Shown here: in pieces, positions 1-6,261 of the stretch | Numbering within the stretch: the stretch's first letter is position 1 | Layout: every line of letters starts with the position of its first letter | DNA from: an uncultured Eubacteriales bacterium | GTDB lineage: Bacteria > Bacillota > Clostridia > Oscillospirales > CAG-272 | Assembly (NCBI GenBank): GCA_905210485.1 | Contig: CAJLXA010000020.1 | Location: forward strand, 1-32,755 | Direction of reading: 5' to 3' | DNA: 32,755 bases | The notes under the pieces: generated by a model | The model's input: the letters and a program-made list of their open reading frames with translations, nothing else | Databases searched by the model: none | What the model was told of the DNA's origin: nothing | Program-made: the position numbers and the translations under genes

Positions 1-3
1 ATC

Positions 4-35
4 GTAAAAACGCCTGTGCAAGCACGCATTTTTAC
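4..35 (+). terminator. Hairpin with U-run, probable terminator of a gene left of the window
   Basis: A GTGC-AA-GCAC core hairpin is flanked by near-complementary arms (GTAAAAAcGC and GCatTTTTAC) and ends in a T-run. No gene is visible before it, so it most likely terminates a transcript entering from the left. It could instead be a leader structure of pckG, which starts about 100 nt downstream. Confidence 0.45.
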
Positions 36-132
36 TCGTCGGGTAATACACACAGAAAGCCTTGCAGGAGCAAGTCCGTAATTCTCAAATTGCAAACAAA
101 ATAATTTTATAAATGTTTTAAGGAGTGAAACC

Positions 133-1908
133 ATGACAAAGAACATTCATGTACAAAAATGGATCGACGAAATGGCTGCGCTTGTTGAAGCGAAAGACAT
201 CGTCTGGATCAACGGTACCGAAGAGCAGGCGGAGTCTCTGCGGGAGAAAGCCGTTAAAAGCGGCGAACTTATCCGCCTGAATCAGGAAAAACTGCCCGGT
301 TGCTATCTGCATAGAACTGCGGTCAACGACGTTGCCCGTGTGGAAAACAGAACATTCATCTGCACCCGTAAAAAAGAGGATGCCGGTAACATCAACAACT
401 GGATGGATCCGCAGGAATGTTATGCAAAACTGACAAAACTCTATCACGGTTCGTACAAGGGTAAGACCATGTATGTTATTCCGTATTCGATGAGCATTGT
501 CGGCTCGCCTTTTGCCAAATACGGCATTGAACTTACCGACTCGATCTACGTTGTGCTCAACATGCTGATTATGACGCGCGTCGGCGACAATGTTCTCGAA
601 GCGCTCGGCGACAGCGCCGACTTCATCAAAGGTCTGCATGCTTCTGCCGATCTTGACGAAGAAAACCGTTATATCTGCCATTTCCCCGAAGACAACACGA
701 TCTGGTCGGTGAACTCGGCCTACGGCGGCAACGTTCTTCTCGGAAAGAAATGCTTTGCCCTCCGCATTGCGTCCTATCTCGGACGCAAAGAAGGATGGAT
801 GGCTGAGCACATGCTGATCCTCGGCATTGAGAATCCGCAGGGCGAAATCAAATATATCACCGCGGCTTTCCCGTCCGCATGCGGCAAAACCAACCTCGCT
901 ATGCTTATCCCGCCCGAATTCTACAAGAAGCAGGGATATAAAGTATGGTGCGTCGGTGACGATATCGCATGGCTTCGCGTCGGCAAAGACGGCCGTCTCT
1001 ATGCGGTTAACCCCGAAAACGGCTTCTTCGGCGTTGCTCCCGGTACCAATATGAAGTCGAACCCCAATGCGCTTCTGACTACCAAGAAAGATACGATCTT
1101 CACGAACGTTGCGCATAATCTGGCCGACAATACCGTTTGGTGGGAAGGTCTTAACGACGAGCTTCCGACCGACTGCATCGACTGGAAGGGCAATAAATGG
1201 GACGCTTCCAAATTTGATAAGAAAGATAAATCCACTTACGCCGCTCATCCGAACTCCCGTTTCACGGCGAAAGCGGAAAACTGCCCCTGCCTCTCCGATA
1301 AATTCTACGATCCCATTGGTGTGCCGATCAGCGCTATCGTTTTCGGCGGCCGTCGCGCGAAGACCGCTCCGCTGGTTTACCAGTCCCGCAACTGGCAGAA
1401 CGGCGTGTTTGTCGGTTCAATCATGGCTTCCGAAACCACGGCGGCCGCGGCCGGTGCCGTCGGCGTTGTGCGCCGCGACCCGATGGCCATGCGTCCGTTT
1501 GTCGGCTATGATATGGGCGACTACTGGGCACATTGGCTTGAAATGGGCAAACTGATCCCGAATCAGCCGAAAATCTTCCATGTCAACTGGTTCCGCACCG
1601 ATGAAAACGGCCACTTTATCTGGCCCGGCTTCGGTGACAATATGCGCGTTCTTATGTGGATTCTTGCGCGTTGCGAAGGAAAAGTCGACGCCCGTGAAAC
1701 CGCCATCGGTTACGTGCCGTATGCAAAGGACATTGAGCGTAGCGGTCTTGACATCGACGAGAAAACCATTGAAGGTCTTCTCGAAGTGGATAATGCTCTT
1801 TGGAAAGAAGACGTTGCCGGCATTAAGGAATTCTATAAACAGGTCGGCGACCGCGTTCCGAAAGAACTTTACGACGAACTGGCCGATCTCGAAAAGAGAC
1901 TCGGTTAA
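133..1908 (+). CDS. pckG: Phosphoenolpyruvate carboxykinase (GTP)
   Basis: This 591-residue protein is full length for the GTP-dependent PEP carboxykinase family, which interconverts oxaloacetate + GTP and PEP + GDP + CO2 in the cytosol. The P-loop-like kinase-1a motif FPSACGKTN lies at residues 246-254, the kinase-2 metal-binding segment VGDDIAW at about 274-280, and the guanine-pocket segment FHVNWFR near 482. These separate it from the ATP-type PckA, which is smaller and has a different P-loop context. The ATG follows AAGGAG at ideal spacing. The gene stands alone and ends at a strong hairpin. In an anaerobe it may run in the carboxylating, PEP-consuming direction as well as in gluconeogenesis; the direction is inference. 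Confidence 0.96.
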   Translation: MTKNIHVQKWIDEMAALVEAKDIVWINGTEEQAESLREKAVKSGELIRLNQEKLPGCYLHRTAVNDVARVENRTFICTRKKEDAGNINNWMDPQECYAKLTKLYHGSYKGKTMYVIPYSMSIVGSPFAKYGIELTDSIYVVLNMLIMTRVGDNVLEALGDSADFIKGLHASADLDEENRYICHFPEDNTIWSVNSAYGGNVLLGKKCFALRIASYLGRKEGWMAEHMLILGIENPQGEIKYITAAFPSACGKTNLAMLIPPEFYKKQGYKVWCVGDDIAWLRVGKDGRLYAVNPENGFFGVAPGTNMKSNPNALLTTKKDTIFTNVAHNLADNTVWWEGLNDELPTDCIDWKGNKWDASKFDKKDKSTYAAHPNSRFTAKAENCPCLSDKFYDPIGVPISAIVFGGRRAKTAPLVYQSRNWQNGVFVGSIMASETTAAAAGAVGVVRRDPMAMRPFVGYDMGDYWAHWLEMGKLIPNQPKIFHVNWFRTDENGHFIWPGFGDNMRVLMWILARCEGKVDARETAIGYVPYAKDIERSGLDIDEKTIEGLLEVDNALWKEDVAGIKEFYKQVGDRVPKELYDELADLEKRLG

Positions 1909-1940
1909 GTTTCTACGCGACATGTTCCGCTTGTCGCCGA

Positions 1941-1980
1941 AAAAGCGCATCAAAGGCAAAACCTTTGATGCGCTTTTTTC
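1941..1980 (+). terminator. Rho-independent terminator of pckG
   Basis: A 16-bp perfect stem (AAAAGCGCATCAAAGG with its complement) and a CAAAA loop run into a T6 tract. The A-rich 5' arm means it could also act for the convergent HAD gene on the minus strand. The 100 nt between it and that gene's stop hold nothing recognisable. Confidence 0.92.
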
Positions 1981-2079
1981 ATATATTGAACAATTGGCGA
2001 TTTTGAACATTGCCGGCGGGACGGAAAGCCACATTTTCCGTGAACTGGAAGCGGATGTTTTTCGGAATATGGCAGAGAA

Positions 2080-2871
2080 TCACTTGGAAATCTTTCTGTA
2101 TATTTCCGCAATATCACGGTAAACGTGACCGGGCGTTATGCCGGTGTTTTTGATATCTTCCTGCGTTCCTTCGCCGCATAATACATAGGCCGTGTCGATT
2201 CCGGCGCGGATTCCGCAGGCAATATCGGTATACAAACGGTCGCCGATGATCACCGTTTCTTCTTTTGTATATCCGTATTTTTTCATGGCGAGGAGGGGCA
2301 TCGCGGTATTGGGCTTGCCGATGACATACGGGCGCTTTTTCGTGGCGTTATATAACATATCGGCGACCGAACCGCAGTCGGGAACATAGCCGTATTCGGT
2401 CGGACAAACATAGTCGGGATTGGTGGCGATATAGTCGATATTGCTTTGCAAAAGTATGCAGGCGTCTTCCAGTTTGGAAAACGAAAGTTCGGTGTCAAAA
2501 CCCATGCAGAGGCAGTCGATGTCCCCTTGGCGTTCCGTCGTTACGGGAAGACCGGCCTTTTTCAGTTGTGCCGTAAAGGATTTTGTTCCGAAAACGTAGA
2601 TAAGGCGGTGATTTTTTTCTTTCAGATAGGCAACGGTCGCGTCTGCGGAAGTAAGGAAGTCGCTTTCCTCTGTTTTGATGCCGAGTTTTCCCATCTTTTC
2701 AATGTAACTTGCGACGCCTTTGGAAGAATTGTTGGTCATGAAAACGTATTTCCCGCCGCTTTTCCGGATATGGGCGAGAAATTCCGGCACGGACGGGAAA
2801 AGGCGCATACCGAGATAGAGCGTACCGTCCATATCCAGAAGAAAGAGTTTTTTATTTCGTATCTCATTCAT
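2080..2871 (-). CDS. HAD-superfamily (class IIA, NagD/PNPase-like) phosphatase
   Basis: The 263-residue protein has the HAD class IIA architecture. Motif I LLDMDGTLYLG sits near the N-terminus, motif II is the MTNNSSK segment, the C2-type cap lies in the middle, and motif III/IV is the GKPN...IIGDRLYTDIACG stretch near residues 185-218. Such enzymes dephosphorylate small phosphometabolites such as nucleotides, sugar phosphates and p-nitrophenyl phosphate; the substrate cannot be read from sequence. The start is supported by GAGGA seven bases upstream. It lies 23 nt after the PAP2 phosphatase gene on the same strand, so the two are probably co-transcribed. Confidence 0.9.
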   Translation of the reverse strand: MNEIRNKKLFLLDMDGTLYLGMRLFPSVPEFLAHIRKSGGKYVFMTNNSSKGVASYIEKMGKLGIKTEESDFLTSADATVAYLKEKNHRLIYVFGTKSFTAQLKKAGLPVTTERQGDIDCLCMGFDTELSFSKLEDACILLQSNIDYIATNPDYVCPTEYGYVPDCGSVADMLYNATKKRPYVIGKPNTAMPLLAMKKYGYTKEETVIIGDRLYTDIACGIRAGIDTAYVLCGEGTQEDIKNTGITPGHVYRDIAEIYRKISK

Positions 2872-2894
2872 AAAATCGTCCTCGGACTGCGTAT

Positions 2895-3470
2895 TTACAG
2901 CATGTCGGGAAAAATACGGTTGAGTTTATCCCCGCACTTTCTCCGTAAAAAAACGGAAAGAAATTGTGCCGCAACGCCGGCAACGGCGCCGGCAATGGCG
3001 CCGCCGAATACGTCGGTCGGATAGTGGACGCCGAGATAAAGGCGCGAGAAACCGATCAGAAGCGCGAGGAGAAAAAGAAGCAGAGTATAGCGCTTCTTCA
3101 TATGTCCGACGGAGGCAGTGGCCACGGCGAAAGCAATGGCGGTATGACCGGAGGGGAAAGAGAAAGAATGAGGTATGATCCACGCGGCCGGAATCAGTTT
3201 TTCCGCATATGCGACGAGGTGGAACGGACGTGTGCGGTGAAAAATATTTTTCAATAAAAGATTGACGATCAGACCGTCGGCCGCGCAGGAAAGGCAGAGC
3301 ACGGTTCCCGTTTTACGCGTTTTACGGACGGCAAAAAGTATCAGGGAAAAGAGAATGTACGCAAGGCCGATCTCGGCAAACAGCGTGACTATATTGAAAA
3401 AAACATCAAAGAACGGCGTGCGCCAGTGCTCCTGAATATACAGAAGAAAGGCGGCCTCATTTTCATTCAT
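2895..3470 (-). CDS. PAP2-family membrane phosphatase
   Basis: This 191-residue integral membrane protein carries all three signature motifs of the type 2 phosphatidic acid phosphatase family: KNIFHRTRP (the KX6RP motif), PSGHT, and SRLYLGVHYPTDV (the SRX5HX3D motif). Several hydrophobic helices surround them. Bacterial relatives dephosphorylate undecaprenyl pyrophosphate or phosphatidylglycerol phosphate at the outer membrane face; BcrC/PgpB-like recycling of the lipid carrier is plausible but not proven. The ATG follows GGGAG at good spacing. It is first in a two-gene minus-strand unit with the HAD phosphatase and has its own sigma-A promoter about 60 nt upstream. Confidence 0.92.
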   Translation of the reverse strand: MNENEAAFLLYIQEHWRTPFFDVFFNIVTLFAEIGLAYILFSLILFAVRKTRKTGTVLCLSCAADGLIVNLLLKNIFHRTRPFHLVAYAEKLIPAAWIIPHSFSFPSGHTAIAFAVATASVGHMKKRYTLLLFLLALLIGFSRLYLGVHYPTDVFGGAIAGAVAGVAAQFLSVFLRRKCGDKLNRIFPDML

Positions 3471-3526
3471 AATAAAGTCTCCCGAAAGCGATATTTCGTG
3501 CGGAACGCCGGAACGTTCACGCTATC

Positions 3527-3555
3527 AGTATAACGTATTTCCGGGGAAATTACAA
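3527..3555 (-). promoter_or_regulatory. Sigma-A promoter of the PAP2/HAD unit
   Basis: Read on the minus strand: TTGTAA, 17 bp, TATACT. The spacer contains the dyad ATTTCC-GG-GGAAAT (3537-3550). Confidence 0.75.
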
Positions 3556-3601
3556 GAGAAAACGCGTTTTTTTTAAAAGATACTTGCGCTTTCGGGGAAA
3601 G
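3537..3601. promoter_or_regulatory. Paired dyads in divergent promoters (candidate operators)
   Basis: Dyad 1 at 3537-3550 is ATTTCC-GG-GGAAAT. Dyad 2 at 3589-3601 is CTTTC-GGG-GAAAG. They share the core TTTC(C)GGGGAAA, and each sits in the -35/-10 spacer of one of the two divergent promoters. Centre-to-centre distance is about 51 bp, close to five helical turns. A shared repressor is inferred; none is encoded next to the site. Confidence 0.45.
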
Positions 3602-3612
3602 TGTGCTAAAAT
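3584..3612 (+). promoter_or_regulatory. Sigma-A promoter of the secreted hypothetical protein
   Basis: TTGCGC, 17 bp, TAAAAT, placed about 40 nt before the start at 3653. Its spacer contains the dyad CTTTC-GGG-GAAAG. Confidence 0.65.
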
Positions 3613-3652
3613 ATATGAGAAAACAATAAAAATGACGAAAAGGAGGATAAAT

Positions 3653-4384
3653 ATGAAGAAATTCCTGATAGCAACCGGTCTGCTTCTTCTGACGTTTATT
3701 CCTACTTTCTTCATTATATTTAATGTCGTTCATGCAACGGGTTTGCCGAACCTCGCCACCCAGTCTTATGTGACGGTGATTTTTCCCCGTACGGAATCCG
3801 ATCCCAATCATAAGACCGTGACCTATAAGCGCGAAAGCCATGAATACGGACTGATTGCCGACATACTTACCGATATGACGGCGATTCCGGCGTTTCCCGA
3901 TGATGTAAACCGCTCTTCTTTTTACGGTATAACCTTTGTATCCGAGAACGGGAACGGCGTTTCCTGCCGCGTGTATGCGCCGGCTTCCTCGTTGGCTTTT
4001 TATCTGGAAACGGCGTCAGGGAAGTATTATCGCCTCCCTATGCCGCGGTGTACGCGCAACGGAAATGAGGTTTCTCCCGCATTTGTGCGGTATACAAGCG
4101 AATTTGACGATGACAGCACGCTTTCGTCGCCCGACTATACGGCGTCGTCGGTTTTACATATCGGCACGGTTTCCGAACTGTCCTCTCTGAACTTTGATAA
4201 AGCGGCTTCGCGTCTTACCGTCGCTTTATATACCGATGACAGCGAAGCGGAGCCTGTGCGGAAATCCACGCTTGCCGAGGCAGCTTCTTCCGGCGTATCC
4301 GCCACCCGCGCCGTAATCACGGGCGAATGGGAGTACGATCATGTGACGGTGCGCGTCGGTTATGTTGTAAGAATCGGCGACTGA
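3653..4384 (+). CDS. Unknown secreted or membrane-anchored protein
   Basis: I do not recognise the family. The 243-residue product starts MKKFLIATG and has one long hydrophobic segment (about residues 4-28) without a lipobox cysteine, so it is either a signal peptide or an N-terminal anchor. The rest is polar, Ser/Thr/Tyr rich and beta-prone, suggesting an extracytoplasmic domain of about 210 residues. An upstream in-frame ATG at 3584 is rejected because it falls in the promoter; the chosen ATG has AGGAGG directly before it. It is transcribed divergently from the PAP2 phosphatase, and both promoters carry a similar dyad, so the two may respond to one envelope signal (inference). Confidence 0.75.
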   Translation: MKKFLIATGLLLLTFIPTFFIIFNVVHATGLPNLATQSYVTVIFPRTESDPNHKTVTYKRESHEYGLIADILTDMTAIPAFPDDVNRSSFYGITFVSENGNGVSCRVYAPASSLAFYLETASGKYYRLPMPRCTRNGNEVSPAFVRYTSEFDDDSTLSSPDYTASSVLHIGTVSELSSLNFDKAASRLTVALYTDDSEAEPVRKSTLAEAASSGVSATRAVITGEWEYDHVTVRVGYVVRIGD

Positions 4385-4402
4385 AAAATTTTGCCGAAAC
4401 TA

Positions 4403-4431
4403 TTGCAATTCCGTACGGAATGTGTTACAAT
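4403..4431 (+). promoter_or_regulatory. Sigma-A promoter of the metK leader
   Basis: TTGCAA, 17 bp, TACAAT, about 20 nt before the riboswitch aptamer. Confidence 0.8.
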
Positions 4432-4452
4432 AAATCGAATGTTAACTGAATA

Positions 4453-4590
4453 TCTTATCCAGAGTGGCGGAGGGACCGGCCCTGTGAAGCCCGGCAACCT
4501 GTTTTATATAAGGTGCCAATTCCTGATAGATGAGAGCAAAAGCCTCGGAAATCGCCGCAATCTCTGGACGGTTTTCGGGGTTTTTATATT
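4453..4590 (+). ncRNA. SAM-I (S-box) riboswitch with transcription terminator
   Basis: The leader holds the conserved S-box elements in order: the 5' P1 arm CTTATC, the AGAGTGGCGGAGGGA motif, the GGCCCTGTGAAGCCCGGCAAC block, GGTGCCAATTCC, and the closing GATGAGAG (aptamer about 4453-4536). It is followed by an expression platform of 16 paired positions including G-U pairs: AAAAGCCTCGGAAATC (4538-4553) with GGTTTTCGGGGTTTTT (4570-4585). This is a classic OFF switch: SAM binding stabilises P1 and lets the terminator form. It sits directly before metK, as expected for SAM homeostasis. Confidence 0.95.
4538..4590 (+). terminator. Riboswitch-controlled terminator before metK
   Basis: The stem 4538-4553/4570-4585 ends in a T-rich run, and metK starts 13 nt later. 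This is the attenuator arm of the SAM-I riboswitch. Confidence 0.85.
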
Positions 4591-4602
4591 GAAAGGATTA
4601 CT

Positions 4603-5787
4603 ATGGACAAGTTTCTTTTTACTTCCGAATCGGTGACCGAGGGCCATCCCGATAAAATGTGCGATAAGATCTCCGACGCGATTCTCGACGCGCTTCTTGC
4701 CGCCGATCCCATGTCGCGTGTGGCATGCGAAACCTTTGCTACAACGGGCGTTGTCACGGTGATGGGGGAAATCACGACAAAAGCATATGTCGATATTCCC
4801 GGCATCGTAAGAAAGACCGTGGAAGAAATCGGTTATGACCGTGCAAAGTACGGATTTGACTGCCATACCTGCGCCGTTCTGACTTCGATACACGAACAGT
4901 CGCCCGATATTGCGCTCGGCGTTGACAAATGCGCCGAGGCCAAAGAGGGCATCATGGAAGATGATCTGGATACCGGCGCCGGCGACCAGGGACTGATGTT
5001 CGGATACGCCTGCAATGAAACACCGGAACTCATGCCGCTCCCCATTTCGCTTGCACATAAACTTGCTCTGCGCCTGACGGCTGTCCGTAAAAACGGCACG
5101 CTGGATTACCTCCGCCCCGACGGCAAGAGCCAGGTGACGGTGGAATACCGCGACGGAAAACCTTTCCGCGTCGACACGGTGGTTATTTCTTCTCAGCACA
5201 GTGCCGATGTGGAAATGGACAGAATCCGCGAGGATATTACAAGGGAAGTCATTATGCCGGTAATCCCGCAGGATCTTATGGACGACAATACCAAAATCTA
5301 TGTCAACCCGACCGGCCGCTTTGTGATCGGCGGACCGATGGGAGATACCGGTCTTACCGGCCGCAAGATCATTGTCGATACGTACGGCGGATATTCCCGT
5401 CACGGCGGCGGCGCTTTTTCCGGTAAAGACCCGACGAAAGTGGACCGCAGTGCTTCCTATGCGGCGCGCTATGTAGCGAAAAATATTGTTAAAGCGGGAC
5501 TTGCCGACAAGTGCGAAGTACAGATCGCCTATGCTATCGGCGTTGCCCGTCCGGTCTCGGTGATGATTGATACGTTCGGAACAGGGAAAGTGCCGGAAGA
5601 GAAAATCGCCGCGGCGGTTGACCGCCTGATAGATCTCCGTCCCGCCGCCATCATCAAACGGTTTGATCTGCGCCGCCCGATCTACGCGCAGTACGCCGCT
5701 TACGGCCACATGGGACGCGAAGACCTCGCCACTCCGTGGGAAAAGACAGATATGGCCGAAGAACTCGCGCTTCTTCTCGGAATCTGA
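4603..5787 (+). CDS. metK: S-adenosylmethionine synthetase
   Basis: The 394-residue protein is full length for MetK, which makes SAM from methionine and ATP. Visible family motifs are EGHPDKMCDKISDAILDA at the N-terminus (His of the active site), GAGDQGLMFGYA in the middle (methionine/ATP site), and GGGAFSGKDPTKVDRSASY (the glycine-rich phosphate loop with catalytic lysines). The ATG follows AAAGGA. Transcription is under a SAM-I riboswitch, giving feedback by the product, and ends at the hairpin 5793-5848. Confidence 0.98.
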   Translation: MDKFLFTSESVTEGHPDKMCDKISDAILDALLAADPMSRVACETFATTGVVTVMGEITTKAYVDIPGIVRKTVEEIGYDRAKYGFDCHTCAVLTSIHEQSPDIALGVDKCAEAKEGIMEDDLDTGAGDQGLMFGYACNETPELMPLPISLAHKLALRLTAVRKNGTLDYLRPDGKSQVTVEYRDGKPFRVDTVVISSQHSADVEMDRIREDITREVIMPVIPQDLMDDNTKIYVNPTGRFVIGGPMGDTGLTGRKIIVDTYGGYSRHGGGAFSGKDPTKVDRSASYAARYVAKNIVKAGLADKCEVQIAYAIGVARPVSVMIDTFGTGKVPEEKIAAAVDRLIDLRPAAIIKRFDLRRPIYAQYAAYGHMGREDLATPWEKTDMAEELALLLGI

Positions 5788-5792
5788 TCCGC

Positions 5793-5848
5793 AAAGCACC
5801 GTCCTTATTTCTTTGCATATGCTGTGTAAAGAAAGGATGGTGCTTTTT
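5793..5848 (+). terminator. Terminator of metK, abutting the next ORF
   Basis: AAAGCACC-G-TCCTT and TCTTT pair with AAAGAAAGGATGGTGCTTT across a 3-nt bulge and a G-U pair, followed by T5. The T-run ends at the base before the ATG of the next small ORF, and that ORF's only ribosome-binding candidate (AAAGGA, 5832-5837) lies inside the 3' arm. Confidence 0.85.
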
Positions 5849-6142
5849 ATGCCATATGCGGTACAGGTTATTCTGGCAATTCTGGCGGTTCCCGGCCTTT
5901 ACTTTGTGATGATCTCTCTTATAGGTTTGTTTTTTCAAAGAGAAAAGTATGCCCTTGCCATTTGCGGCGACGCGTATTCCGCGTACGATCTATTGACGGA
6001 GGTGCGTGCCGCGCAGATTCTGTGTGAAGGAAAGCCTCTGTACCGTCCGTCACCGATTGTCTTCTTTTTTTCGGAGCCGTCGGAAGAAACGGCGAATCTT
6101 CTCACCGATCACGGCATACCGTTTGTAAAATTATCTGCGTAA
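5849..6142 (+). CDS. Small unknown single-pass membrane protein
   Basis: The 97-residue product begins MPYAV and has one strong hydrophobic helix (about residues 3-28). A soluble tail of about 65 residues ends ...GIPFVKLSA, so a short cytoplasmic domain is likely. I do not recognise the family. In-frame ATGs at 5819 and 5837 lie within the terminator hairpin, so 5849 is preferred. The putative Shine-Dalgarno is embedded in the terminator's 3' arm, about 11 nt from the ATG. Expression therefore seems to need read-through from metK and an open hairpin, or an unseen promoter. The coding call rests on the intact frame, regional codon style and hydropathy. Confidence 0.6.
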   Translation: MPYAVQVILAILAVPGLYFVMISLIGLFFQREKYALAICGDAYSAYDLLTEVRAAQILCEGKPLYRPSPIVFFFSEPSEETANLLTDHGIPFVKLSA

Positions 6143-6156
6143 TACGGAAAAAGGTA

Positions 6157-6185
6157 TAGCATTTTCATCGGAAATGTGATAAAAT
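6157..6185 (+). promoter_or_regulatory. Possible extended -10 promoter of recD2
   Basis: TG-A-TAAAAT forms a good extended -10 at 6177-6185. The -35 position (TAGCAT) is poor. The start codon lies about 76 nt downstream. Confidence 0.4.
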
Positions 6186-6204
6186 ATCAATATAATGCGG
6201 CGTT

Positions 6205-6226
6205 TGCCCGAATCGGGCATTTTATT
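6205..6226 (+). terminator. Palindrome TGCCCGA-A-TCGGGCA with short T-run in the recD2 leader
   Basis: A perfect 7-bp dyad around one central base is followed by TTTTATT. As RNA it would form a short terminator or attenuator; as DNA it could be an operator just downstream of the promoter. It may also end transcripts from the small ORF upstream. Confidence 0.4.
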
Positions 6227-6261
6227 AACGTCGCGGAGCGAAAAAGATAACGAGGTGCGGT

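Noticed and set aside
118..1248. Long minus-strand open frame opposite pckG (similar ones oppose metK, recD2, recJ, rel, mtaD and glgB)
   Set aside because: These mirror strongly biased codons of the real genes, have no family motifs or ribosome-binding sites, and overlap unmistakable enzymes.
1985..2122. Protein-like plus-strand reading after the pckG terminator
   Set aside because: It has no start or ribosome-binding site of its own, runs into the 3' end of the HAD gene, and matches no family I know.
4391..4636. Open frame running through the metK leader
   Set aside because: It crosses the SAM-I riboswitch aptamer and terminator, whose RNA motifs explain the sequence fully.
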